Assembly (NCBI RefSeq): GCF_010731775.1
Contig: NZ_AP022590.1
Span: forward strand, 1,922,001-1,986,000
DNA: 64,000 bases
Direction: 5' to 3'
Origin: Mycobacterium mantenii
GTDB taxonomy: Bacteria > Actinomycetota > Actinomycetes > Mycobacteriales > Mycobacteriaceae
The stretch's first letter is position 1. Each line of letters starts with the position of its first letter. Shown here in pieces: positions 18,595-26,517 of this stretch. The notes below the pieces were generated by a model. It did no database searches and was not told the origin of the DNA. It saw only the letters and a program-made list of their open reading frames with translations. A program made the position numbers and the translations under genes.

Positions 18595-19532
18595 CCCGCC
18601 AGGCAGATCGACACGGCGGCCAGCACCGCGGCGCCCGCCTGCACCAGCGACGACAGCGCCACCGCGCGCCGCAGGTCGGCCACCGTCGGCTCGCGGCCAT
18701 CGCCGAGCGTAGGGCGAATCTGCAGCTCGTGGTGGTATTGCGTGGGACCGCCGAGGCGCACGCCCAGCGCCCCCGCGAAGGCCGCCTCGACGACGCCGGC
18801 GTTGGGGCTGGGATGACGGGCGGCGTCCCGGCGCCAGGCCCGCGCCGCATCCGCCGGTGATCCGCCGACCAGCGGGGCCATCAGCACCGCCAGCGACGCG
18901 GTCGCGCGCGCGGCGACATAGTTGGCGACGTCATCCAATCTCGCTGCGGCCCAACCAAATCGGAGATAACGCGGCGAGCGGTAGCCCACCATCGAGTCCA
19001 GGGTGTTGATGGCTCGGTACACCAGAACCGCGGGCACGCCACCGGCCGCCCCGCACAGCAGCGGCGCCACCTGAGCGTCGGAGGTGTTCTCGGCGATCGA
19101 TTCCAGCGAGGCGCGGGTCAGGCCCGCCCCGTCCAGCGACGCCGGATCACGCCCACACAGCGACGGAAGCAGCCCGCGCGCGCCCTCGACGTCGCCGCGT
19201 CCCAGCAGCTCCGACATCTCCAGGCCGGTGCGCGCGAGCGAGGTTCCCCCCAGCGCGACCCAGGTGGCCGCGGCGCCGGCCGCGATCGCCCACGGGTCGC
19301 CGCGACGCCCGGCGGCCCGCTGCACCGCCAGGCCGAGCAGGCCCACCGCCGAAATCAGCGTGCCGACGTGGACCGCGCCGGCGATCCGGCCGTCGCGGTA
19401 GGTCACGTTTTCCAGCGCGGCGGCGGCTCGGCCGAACAGCGCGACCGGATGACCCCGTCGTGGGTCGCCCAGCGCGCGGTCGGCCAGGTAGCCGATCACC
19501 ACGCCCGCGATCCGGGTCTGCGTCCCAACCAC
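18576..19532 (-). CDS. cobD: Adenosylcobinamide-phosphate synthase (cobalamin biosynthesis)
   Basis: The 318-residue integral membrane protein belongs to the CobD/CbiB family, which attaches aminopropanol (or its phosphate) to adenosylcobyric acid. Typical blocks are GYLADRALGDPRRGHPVALFG near the start, SIAENTSDAQVAPLLCGAAGGVPAVLVYRAINTLDSMVGY (residues ~165-205, here quoted in part as SIAENTSD and INTLDSMVGY), and PSPNAGVVEAAFAGALG. Several hydrophobic segments are visible. It begins at GTG 19532 and its 3' end overlaps the convergent SURF1 gene by 19 nt. It fits the CobC-like gene upstream. Confidence 0.94.
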   Translation of the reverse strand: MVGTQTRIAGVVIGYLADRALGDPRRGHPVALFGRAAAALENVTYRDGRIAGAVHVGTLISAVGLLGLAVQRAAGRRGDPWAIAAGAAATWVALGGTSLARTGLEMSELLGRGDVEGARGLLPSLCGRDPASLDGAGLTRASLESIAENTSDAQVAPLLCGAAGGVPAVLVYRAINTLDSMVGYRSPRYLRFGWAAARLDDVANYVAARATASLAVLMAPLVGGSPADAARAWRRDAARHPSPNAGVVEAAFAGALGVRLGGPTQYHHELQIRPTLGDGREPTVADLRRAVALSSLVQAGAAVLAAVSICLAGYRRRP

Positions 19533-19581
19533 CTCGGCAGGGTCTCACACCGGGTGCCGCCGTCCTGCCGTCCAGGGCCGT

Positions 19582-19785
19582 CTAGGCCACCGCCACGATC
19601 ACGACGATGATGACCAGCACGACCAGGATGGCCAGTGTCCACCACAGCCCGAAGCCATATTTCACATTGCCGTCGGCGCGCGTCATCTGCGGGCTCGTCG
19701 ACGGGGCGCCCCCCCATTTCCCGCCGGACGAAAGGTTCGGCGGGTCGGGCGGCGGAGGACTTGAATTGCCGGGTTCGGTGCTCAT
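19582..19785 (-). CDS. Small tail-anchored membrane protein
   Basis: A 67-residue protein from ATG 19785 (MSTEPGNSS). The first 40 residues are polar and rich in proline and serine; residues ~46-66 are one hydrophobic helix ([20 protein letters not shown]) that ends at the C-terminus, so it would be tail-anchored with the N-terminus in the cytoplasm or outside. A small conserved gene exists at this place in M. tuberculosis. No function is known. It lies 49 nt upstream of cobD on the same strand and may be cotranscribed. Confidence 0.7.
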   Translation of the reverse strand: MSTEPGNSSPPPPDPPNLSSGGKWGGAPSTSPQMTRADGNVKYGFGLWWTLAILVVLVIIVVIVAVA

Positions 19786-19895
19786 CCGCCCAGGCGTGCC
19801 CATTCTCGGGCGGATATAACGTCACCGGATCATTGATCGTGCCGATCGCGCGATGGTCTACTCGAAAGCATGACGCCCATCAGGCAAGGCCCGCG

Positions 19896-20711
19896 ATGAA
19901 GCGGCCCGCAACCCGGGTTGCCGACCTGCTGAACCCGGCGGCGACGTTGCTGCCCGCCGCGAACGTCATCATGCAGTTGTCGTTGCCCGGCGTCGGCTAT
20001 GGCGTGCTGGAAAGCCCGGTGGACAGCGGCAACGTCTACAAGCATCCGTTCAAGCGTGCCCGCACCACCGGCACCTACCTGGCGGCCGCGACCATCGGGA
20101 CCGATTACGACCGGGCGCTGATCTGCGCCGCCGTCGACGTGGCCCACCGGCAGGTGCGGTCGATGTCGTCGAGCCCGGTGTCCTACAACGCTTTTGACCC
20201 GAAGTTGCAGCTGTGGGTGGCGGCGTGCCTGTACCGGTACTTTGTCGACCAGCACGAGTTTTTGCACGGCCCGCTGGACGACGCGACGGCCGACGCCGTC
20301 TATCGCAACGCCAGCCGGCTGGGCACCACGCTGCAGGTGCCCGAGCGGATGTGGCCACCGGATCGGCATGCGTTCGACGAGTACTGGAAACGCTCCCTGG
20401 ACGAGCTGCGGATCGATCCCCCGGTGCGCGAACACCTGCACGGCGTGGCGTCGTTGGCGTTTCTGCCGTGGCCGTTGCGCGTGCTGGCGGGGCCGTTCAA
20501 CCTGTTCGCGACGACGGGGTTCCTGGCCCCCGAGTTTCGGGCATTGATGCAGCTGGACTGGTCGCCCGGCCAGCAGCGCCGCTTCGGCTGGTTGCTGACG
20601 GCACTGCGGCTGGCCGACCGGCTGATCCCGCACTCGGCATGGATCTTCGGCTACCGGCTCTACCTGTGGGACATGAGATCTCGCGCGCGCCAGGGCCGGC
20701 GGATCGTCTAG
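19896..20711 (+). CDS. Oxygenase MpaB family protein (DUF2236; Rv2237 homologue)
   Basis: The 271-residue protein belongs to the DUF2236/latex-clearing-protein-like (MpaB) family of b-type haem oxygenases. Seen features are the N-terminal [27 protein letters not shown] block, [19 protein letters not shown], and the histidine-bearing [16 protein letters not shown], which is typical for the proposed haem-binding part. Members are thought to oxidise lipid-like substrates. The start is ATG 19896. The stop directly abuts the ATG of the SDR gene (20709-20712), so the two are coupled. Confidence 0.82.
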   Translation: MKRPATRVADLLNPAATLLPAANVIMQLSLPGVGYGVLESPVDSGNVYKHPFKRARTTGTYLAAATIGTDYDRALICAAVDVAHRQVRSMSSSPVSYNAFDPKLQLWVAACLYRYFVDQHEFLHGPLDDATADAVYRNASRLGTTLQVPERMWPPDRHAFDEYWKRSLDELRIDPPVREHLHGVASLAFLPWPLRVLAGPFNLFATTGFLAPEFRALMQLDWSPGQQRRFGWLLTALRLADRLIPHSAWIFGYRLYLWDMRSRARQGRRIV

Positions 20712-21484
20712 ATGGATCGTCTCGCCGGCAAGGTCGCCATCATCACCGGCGCGGGTTCCGGTATCGGGTGGGCCGCCGCGGGCCGCTTCGCCGACGAGGG
20801 AGCCCGCGTCGTCTGCGCGGACATCAGCGGTCACGAGCGCGCCATCGCAGACCGGCTCGGCGACGTCGCGATGGCAGTGCACGTCGACGTCACCAACGCC
20901 GCCGATGTCCGACACATGGTCGCCACCACCGTCGACCGCTTCGGCCGGGTGGATGTTCTGCTGAACAACGCCGGATTCGGCGGGCCGCACGCGGCCCTGG
21001 CCGACACCGACGAAGAACTGTTCAACAAGATCCTGGCGATCAACCTCAAAGGCGTGTTCCTCGGCATGAAATACGCGATCCCCGCGATGCTGCAGGCGGG
21101 TGGCGGGTCCATCGTGAACACTGCGTCGGCGTCCGGGCTTGTCGGCTGGAAAGGCTTGTCCTGCTACGCCGCCGCCAAAGCCGCGGTGGTGCAGATGACC
21201 AAGTCCGCCGCGCTCGATTACGCGAAGACGAATGTGCGCATCAACGCGATCTGCCCCGGCATGACCTACACCGGCCTGGCCGGGGCCAAACCCGACGACG
21301 ACGTGCCGCCCGGTGACTACCTGCCGACGCCGATGGGCCGATGGGCGAGCCCGCCGAATTAGCCGCCGCTGCATTGTTTCTCGCGAGCGACGAGGCCTCG
21401 TTCGTCACGGGTGCCGCACTGGCCGTCGACGGTGGGTACTCGGCGAGCGGCCCGATGGTCGGCAGGCCCCGCAAAGCGGACTAG
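20712..21484 (+). pseudogene. Short-chain dehydrogenase/reductase with a frameshift near the C-terminus
   Basis: The first 216 codons encode a classical SDR: cofactor motif TGAGSGIGWAAAGRFADEG, NNAGFGG, catalytic Ser in VNTASASGLVG, and YAAAK with Tyr and Lys. The frame then stops at 21360-21362 after [10 protein letters not shown]. The next frame continues the expected SDR end: [20 protein letters not shown] and [18 protein letters not shown], stopping at 21484. One base is missing within the GATGGGCGAG stretch near 21341-21346, probably a G of a G-run. The enzyme may be truncated or the loss may be a sequencing error. The active site is intact; the substrate-closing C-terminal part is displaced. 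Confidence 0.85.
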
Positions 21485-21495
21485 CGTGGCAGGGC

Positions 21496-21630
21496 ATGAC
21501 CTCGTGGGTGAGCCGCCTCGAGGAGCTCAAGATCAAGCACGGCGGCATCGTCGACGCGCCGTACGGCTCGGGCCTGAGTTTCCGCGACCCCGACGGTATT
21601 GCGTTGGAGTTCTTCGCACTTCCGGGCTGA
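21496..21630 (+). pseudogene. VOC/glyoxalase-family C-terminal fragment
   Basis: A 44-codon reading frame encodes the last strand pair of a vicinal-oxygen-chelate (glyoxalase/dioxygenase) domain: KIKHGGIVDAPYGSGLSFRDP then DGIALEFFALPG, where the Glu in LEFF is the usual metal ligand. The remaining ~70-80 residues of a VOC domain are absent. It follows the broken SDR by 11 nt. It looks like the remnant of a deletion and is unlikely to make a functional protein. Confidence 0.65.
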
Positions 21631-21635
21631 CGGGC

Positions 21636-22754
21636 TCAGCGCACCGTCGCGAAGAACGCGCGGAGATCCTCGACGAACAGTTCCGGTTGCTCGAACGCCG
21701 CGAAATGCCCGCCGCGCGGCATGTCCGTCCAGTGGGTGATGTTGTAGACCGGTTCGCACCAGCTGCGCGGCGCCTTGAGCAGCTCACCGGGGAAAGCCGC
21801 AACGCCCGTGGGCAATTCGACGCGATCCCCGCCGCCCCACACCGCAAAGCTCTCCCAGTACAGGCGGGCCGAGGACGCGGCGGTGTTGGTCACCCAATAG
21901 ACCATCACGTTGTCCAGCAGCTCGTCGCGGCTGACCGCGTTCTCGGGGTGCCCGTCGCAATCGGCCCAGTCCCAGAACTTTTCGACGATCCAGGCCAGCT
22001 GCCCCACGGGCGAATCGGCCAGGCCGTAGCCCAGCGTCTGCGGCCGGGTGGATTGTTGCTTGGAATAGCCGGTGCCCCACTTGCGGTGGTTGGCCAACCC
22101 GGCGAGCGCCCGTTGCTCCTCCTCGGTCGGGTTGGTCAGCGAGTCCTTGGTGGGCCTGCCGACCGGCATGTTCAGGTGGATGGCCACGCAATGCCCGACA
22201 TTGCGGCCGATCTGGGTGGTGACCGCGGCGCCCCAGTCTCCGCCCTGGGCGCCGTAGCGGTCGTAACCCAGGCGCAGCATGAGCGTTTCCCATGCCTCGG
22301 CGATCTTCTCCACGCCCCAGCCGGTCGTGGCGGGCTTCCCGGAAAACCCGTACCCCGGTAGCGACGGGCACACGACGTGGAAGGCGTCCTCGGCGCGCCC
22401 CGAGGCGGGGTTGGTCAACGGCTCGATCACCTTGTGGAACTCCACGATCGAACCCGGCCAGCCATGGGTGATCAGCAGCGGGAAGGCATCCTCGTGCGGG
22501 GATCGCTGGTGAATGAAATGGATGTCCAGCCCGTCGATTTCGGTGGTGAACTGATCGAAGCGGTTGAGCGCGGCCTCCCGCGAACGCCAGTCGTAATCGT
22601 TGGCCCAGTAGTCGGCCAGTTCGCGGGTGTAGGCCAACGGCATGCCCTGGCTCCAGTCGTCCACGCATTCGGTCTCGGGCCAACGCGTGCGGGCCAGCCG
22701 CGATCGCAGGTCGTCGAGAACGTCGTCGGGAACGTCGATGCGGAACGGTTTCAC
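21636..22754 (-). CDS. Epoxide hydrolase (EHN-domain alpha/beta hydrolase)
   Basis: The 372-residue protein has the N-terminal epoxide hydrolase domain (FRIDVPDDVLDDLRSRLART, TRWP, DDWSQGMPLAYTRELADYW) that is found in microsomal/juvenile-hormone-type epoxide hydrolases, then the alpha/beta hydrolase core. The oxyanion motif is HGWPGS, the nucleophile is Asp173 in GGDWGA, and the catalytic His is near the end in MPRGGHFAAFEQPE. It opens epoxides to diols. The GTG at 22754 is chosen because an ATG just upstream is followed by an in-frame stop. It converges with the VOC fragment. Confidence 0.9.
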   Translation of the reverse strand: MKPFRIDVPDDVLDDLRSRLARTRWPETECVDDWSQGMPLAYTRELADYWANDYDWRSREAALNRFDQFTTEIDGLDIHFIHQRSPHEDAFPLLITHGWPGSIVEFHKVIEPLTNPASGRAEDAFHVVCPSLPGYGFSGKPATTGWGVEKIAEAWETLMLRLGYDRYGAQGGDWGAAVTTQIGRNVGHCVAIHLNMPVGRPTKDSLTNPTEEEQRALAGLANHRKWGTGYSKQQSTRPQTLGYGLADSPVGQLAWIVEKFWDWADCDGHPENAVSRDELLDNVMVYWVTNTAASSARLYWESFAVWGGGDRVELPTGVAAFPGELLKAPRSWCEPVYNITHWTDMPRGGHFAAFEQPELFVEDLRAFFATVR

Positions 22755-22831
22755 GGGTTCATAGTGCCCCCGGGCGCAAAGCCCTCGGTACGCACCCCAG
22801 CGCGCCGTCCCGCGCACCCCACCTCCCGCTC

Positions 22832-22889
22832 GCGAGCGTAAGCGCACTGCGGGATTGGCCTCGATTTTTCGCAGTGGGCTTACGCTCGC
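22832..22889. repeat. Inverted repeat with 20-nt arms (dispersed intergenic element, copy 1)
   Basis: Arms at 22832-22851 (GCGAGCGTAAGCGCACTGCG) and 22870-22889 are complementary with a single mismatch, separated by an 18-nt loop. A second copy with nearly the same arm lies at 36399-36456. It sits between two minus-strand genes and could act as a transcription terminator or be a small mobile palindromic element. Confidence 0.85.
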
Positions 22890-22909
22890 GGCCCCGGGTG
22901 GGCGCGGCC

Positions 22910-23764
22910 TCAGGGCGCGAGCCTTACAAACCCCGGCGACATGGGCGGCGCCGCGGGCGGTGGCGGTGGAGGTGGCGGCGGAGGCACGGGCTGCTGCGGT
23001 GCAGGCGGCGCCTGGAGCGGTGCGGGCGCCGGCTGGAGCGGTGCGGGCGCCGGCTGTTGTGGCCGGGGCGGTGCCTGCTGCGGTCGAGGCGGTGCCGCGA
23101 TCTGCCGGGGTGGCGTCCGGAGATGCGCCACCGGTGGCGGTGGCGGGATATCCGGCGGTTTCGGCTGAGTGATATCCCCGGAGGGAACCACTCCATGTCG
23201 CGAAACGAGCGCTGCGCGGAAATCAGAGCGGTCGCCATCAGATCGGCCCGCCACCAAGGCTCCCTGTCTGTGCGCCGGCATGGCGAAGGTGACCGCAGTA
23301 TGCGGGTAAGCAGCCCCCGGGGGTGTCGGCGCATTCCGGGCCGACGCGGGATTAGTTATCAGAGACGCGATCTTGCCTCGATCGTATGGGCAGTAAGCCT
23401 TGACTGACGCAGTGACGAATCGGGCCTCAGTGCGCGCTAGGCGCCCGGGGGCATACGCACGCTCGGCCGGGTCATGGCCATACGCAAACTGCACCATCGC
23501 GTCGACTACGGCGTCCGCCGAAAAGCCGGCATCTACTGCGCGGCAGACTTTATGGGCTGTATCGATCAGGTATGGAACACCCTCGAGGGCAGGGATACCT
23601 TCTTGATCGAGCAGGGCGAGAAACTGGTCGTCTTGATTCGGGTCGGCCGCCGCTGCGCCGCCGCGCAGGATTGCAGCGCCAGTTAGCACCAGGACGGCGG
23701 TAACCAGAGCGCCGAGGTGGCCGTGGCTGGTGATGCCGGTGGACCTGGTGATGCCGGTAAACAT
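22910..23764 (-). CDS. Secreted DUF732 protein with proline-rich tail
   Basis: The 284-residue protein has a signal peptide (hydrophobic ALVTAVLVLTGAAIL, cleavage near AAAADPN) and a DUF732 domain just after it (DDQFLALLDQEGIP and VCRAVDAGFSADAVVDAMVQFAY, about residues 44-100). The last ~80 residues are mostly proline, alanine and glutamine with repeats of APAPLQ and PRPQQ. DUF732 proteins are small secreted mycobacterial proteins of unknown function. The tail may span the cell wall. The middle (residues ~130-200) has no recognisable domain. Start ATG 23764 is a clear choice. Confidence 0.8.
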   Translation of the reverse strand: MFTGITRSTGITSHGHLGALVTAVLVLTGAAILRGGAAAADPNQDDQFLALLDQEGIPALEGVPYLIDTAHKVCRAVDAGFSADAVVDAMVQFAYGHDPAERAYAPGRLARTEARFVTASVKAYCPYDRGKIASLITNPASARNAPTPPGAAYPHTAVTFAMPAHRQGALVAGRSDGDRSDFRAALVSRHGVVPSGDITQPKPPDIPPPPPVAHLRTPPRQIAAPPRPQQAPPRPQQPAPAPLQPAPAPLQAPPAPQQPVPPPPPPPPPPAAPPMSPGFVRLAP

Positions 23765-24642
23765 GGCAGTACCTTCGTTCTGTTAAGACCCGTCATATGA
23801 CGGGCTTTGGATATTCATCTACGCCACGGACGTGGGTAGCTAGGGGGCTAGCGCGGCCTGACCGGCGGCCGGACAGGTGTCAGTCGCTGCACGCGCGCGG
23901 CCGCGAGGGCCGCGCACTGATCGGAGCGGTAGCGGCGCAAGAAAAGCGGGCTTGCGGCCATGTTTGCGAGTGGTCGGACATTGGTTTCGCCGATGTTCTG
24001 CGCTATTCCGAGGCCCTGCACAGGGATTGCCCGGTCGCGATCCAGGGATTTGGTCACCGCGATATTCCGGGGGCGCGCGTCGCGGCGGGATAACCTTGGA
24101 TGGCGGGCGTAGAACCTGCCCATTCCGGTACATCTCGGTAGCCGCAGGATGGCGTGTCCAGCAAATTTTTCGCCGCTGGCCAACGGCATATTAAAAGCGT
24201 AACTCTGGGCCTTCTACATGGAGAATGTGTATGTCCTGGGCGCTTGCTGCGCGTTAGCTGTTATCCCTTTAGCGAAACGCAGTCGGATAAGCGGAAAATG
24301 CATCACCATAGGAACATTGAGACGGCATCAAACGGCCGTCTCATGCGGTGGGAAACCGCGCCGGTCATAGATGATCGGCGCCGCACCGGGGTTCGGCCAC
24401 GCTCTGAAGGCGTGACCATCAAAGACGCTGATACCTTGACGCTGCGAAGGAACGTTGTCGATTATCTCCGTGAACTTCGTGACGCGCTTTCGTCGCTCGA
24501 ATTCGCTAACCCTGTCGCTTCCGGGGGGTTCGCACGCGACAGTCTGCCGCCCGGCCCCAGCCGGCACCCTTGGCGAAGCCGGCGATACATCCCGACGGGT
24601 GCGGGTGCACGGGACCGCCGAGCGCAACGCCACGGCGAAGGT
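23765..24642. other. Gene-poor stretch next to tRNA-Val
   Basis: No reading frame here shows a family motif, and those present overlap each other on both strands. Base composition falls in 24140-24330, with AT-rich words such as GCAAATTTTTCG and CATATTAAAAGCG, unlike neighbouring genes. A perfect 8-bp hairpin (GAGACGGC at 24319-24326 with GCCGTCTC at 24335-24342, 8-nt loop) could be a terminator, although no U-run follows. An open frame at 23797-24093 on the plus strand is unsupported. Confidence 0.5.
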
Positions 24643-24717
24643 TGGTGGGCGCGGACGGTATCGAACCGCCGACCGCTGGTGTGTAAAACCAGAGCTCTAC
24701 CACTGAGCTACGCGCCC
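24643..24717 (-). tRNA. tRNA-Val (anticodon TAC), CCA encoded
   Basis: On the minus strand the gene starts GGGCGCGTAGCTCAG at 24717 and ends GCGCCC-A-CCA at 24643. The acceptor stem pairs GGGCGC with GCGCCC. The D-arm is GCTC-AGTGGTA-GAGC, the anticodon arm is CTGGT-TTTACAC-ACCAG with anticodon TAC (reading GUA valine), and the T-arm is CGGCG-GTTCGAT-ACCGT-like with the TTCGA loop. It has 72 nt plus an encoded CCA. It lies about 60 bp from the end of ahpE on the same strand. Confidence 0.96.
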
Positions 24718-24778
24718 TATATGCCCGCCGCAGGCTACACGTCCGACGGCCAAGTTCCCAAAACTTCCGGCCCCCTCG

Positions 24779-25240
24779 CTAGGCCTTCAACGCCGCCAGG
24801 GCGTCGGTCCAGAGCCGCTGGTCGCGGGACTCGCCGGGCTGTTTCATCTCGGCGAAGCGAATGATCCCGGACCGATCGATGACGAACGTCCCGCGGTTGG
24901 AGTAGCCGGCGTCCTCGTTGAACACCCCGTAGCTCCGGCTCACCGCGCCGTGTGGCCAGAAGTCCGACAGCACCGGGAACGTGAAGCCGCTGTCCAACGA
25001 CCAGACCCGGTGGGTCGGCGGCGGGCCGACGGAGATGGCCAGCGCCGCGCTGTCGTCGTTTTCGAAATCGGGCAGGTGGTCGCGCAACTGATCCAGTTCG
25101 CCCTGACAGATCCCGGTGAAGGCGAGCGGGAAGAACACCAGCAGCACGTTCTTGGCGTCCCGATACGAGCTCAGCGTGACTCGCTGTTGATTCTGGTCGC
25201 GCAAAGTGAAATCCGGGGCGGCTGTGCCGACGGACAGCAT
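24779..25240 (-). CDS. ahpE: One-cysteine peroxiredoxin AhpE
   Basis: The 153-residue enzyme reduces hydroperoxides and peroxynitrite with a single peroxidatic cysteine. Cys45 lies in the [11 protein letters not shown] motif, with the preceding Pro and Thr of the active site. There is no resolving Cys. The ATG at 25240 overlaps the stop of the DUF3052 gene (ATGA), fixing the start. In M. tuberculosis AhpE is reduced by mycoredoxin-1 and mycothiol. Length and sequence match that protein closely. Confidence 0.97.
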   Translation of the reverse strand: MLSVGTAAPDFTLRDQNQQRVTLSSYRDAKNVLLVFFPLAFTGICQGELDQLRDHLPDFENDDSAALAISVGPPPTHRVWSLDSGFTFPVLSDFWPHGAVSRSYGVFNEDAGYSNRGTFVIDRSGIIRFAEMKQPGESRDQRLWTDALAALKA

Positions 25241-25662
25241 CAACGCTTCCCGGCGCGGGATTTGGGCTGCACCAGTCGGCTGGCGCTCCAGTCCCCCAGG
25301 TTGACCGACGAGGTCGGCATCAGACCCGCGGTGGGCGCGGCCTCGGCGATTTCGGCCGGCAGCACGTGACCGGGCTTGCCGGTCTTGGGGGTCAGCACCC
25401 AGATCACGCCGTCTTCGGCCAGCGCGGTGATGGCGTCCATCAGGGTGTCGACCAGGTCGCCGTCACCGTCTCGCCACCACAGCAACACGACGTCGACCAC
25501 CTCGTCGGTGTCTTCGTCGAGCAACTCACTGCCGCAGGCTTCCTCGACATCGGCGCGAATCTCGTCATCGGTGTCTTCGTCCCAGCCCCACTCCTGGACA
25601 ACTTGGTCCCGTTGGATGCCCAGTTTGCGAGCGTAGCTCGGGGCGTGATCCGCCGCGACCAC
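25240..25662 (-). CDS. DUF3052 family protein (Rv2239c homologue)
   Basis: A 140-residue acidic protein of the DUF3052 family, with blocks [21 protein letters not shown] and [21 protein letters not shown], and a C-terminal [14 protein letters not shown] segment. No enzyme function is known. It starts at GTG 25662 preceded by a strong GGAGG on the minus strand. It overlaps ahpE by 3-4 nt, so the two are coupled, which suggests a link to redox defence but does not prove it. Confidence 0.9.
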   Translation of the reverse strand: MVAADHAPSYARKLGIQRDQVVQEWGWDEDTDDEIRADVEEACGSELLDEDTDEVVDVVLLWWRDGDGDLVDTLMDAITALAEDGVIWVLTPKTGKPGHVLPAEIAEAAPTAGLMPTSSVNLGDWSASRLVQPKSRAGKR

Positions 25663-25746
25663 CGTGGAGCCTCCTTCAACATCCGAGCGCTGTGCGATTG
25701 GGAATTATCGTCGCACAGCCAGAGCCCGGTCCATACTTCCGCATCA

Positions 25747-26304
25747 TCAGGTTGCCAGGCAGAGTTTCACTGCGTTCTTTTTCGTGTCGTTGAGTTGATC
25801 GACCCGTTTGTTGAACTCGCCGGTTCCCGCGTGCGTGCCGATGGCGTTGGCGACCGCGCGGGCGGCGTCGATGTAGGCGTTGAATGCGTCCTTGATCTGC
25901 TGCGACATCGCGTCGTTGAAGCTGTTGCCGACCGTGGTGGCGCTGTCGTTGAGGGCTTCGATGGCCGGTCCTTCGGTCGGGCCGGTGCCGCGGCCCGCGT
26001 TGAACGCCTGGACGAACTCGTTGGTCTTGTCGATCGCGTTCTTGCTGGTGGTGATCAGCGTGGCGCAGGCGGTGCGCACTGCCTTGGTGGTCAGCGATTG
26101 CTGCCGCTGGGACTCCCGGATGCTCGAGGTCGCCGACGACGCCGACACCGACGCGGACACCGACTGCCGGTAGGCCGGCGCCACCTTCGTGTCCGGCGTA
26201 GCCGTGCCGTTGGTGACGGAGGTGCACCCGACGATGCCCATCAGCGTCACGGCGACACAACCGAGGGCCAAGGCCCCACGCCGCGAGAAAGCCCATACCT
26301 GCAT
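25747..26304 (-). CDS. Putative lipoprotein (Rv2240c homologue)
   Basis: The 185-residue protein starts [15 protein letters not shown], with a hydrophobic stretch and a lipobox-like VTLMGIVGC at about residue 30. The mature part is Ser/Ala/Thr-rich and mostly helical ([20 protein letters not shown] and [19 protein letters not shown]). It has two further cysteines (RTACA and VKLCLAT). Function unknown. The frame is open further upstream to 26373, but ATG 26304 sits right before the signal sequence. It is divergent from aceE. Confidence 0.78.
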   Translation of the reverse strand: MQVWAFSRRGALALGCVAVTLMGIVGCTSVTNGTATPDTKVAPAYRQSVSASVSASSATSSIRESQRQQSLTTKAVRTACATLITTSKNAIDKTNEFVQAFNAGRGTGPTEGPAIEALNDSATTVGNSFNDAMSQQIKDAFNAYIDAARAVANAIGTHAGTGEFNKRVDQLNDTKKNAVKLCLAT

Positions 26305-26517
26305 CTGCGGGACGGCACGCCACCGGATGAGCACGAGCCTGACGTTACCGGGTGGGTTGTGCACCTGCCCCATACACGCCGAGTTGGTGTTCGCCAGGTG
26401 AAGCGCTGTCGGCTACCCGACGTCGGCTATCCGCGCGAAACACCGGTGCGGCACGATGGTGGGAGGGTGCGACCCACCCGTTACGGCACACATTCCGCCA
26501 ACAACAGGAGTAGTGCG

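Noticed and set aside
23797..24093. Possible small gene on the plus strand.
   Set aside because: No ribosome site, no family motif and an equally open frame on the other strand.
24643..24717. tRNA-Val as an integration site for a mobile element.
   Set aside because: I found no second copy of the tRNA 3' end and no integrase nearby.
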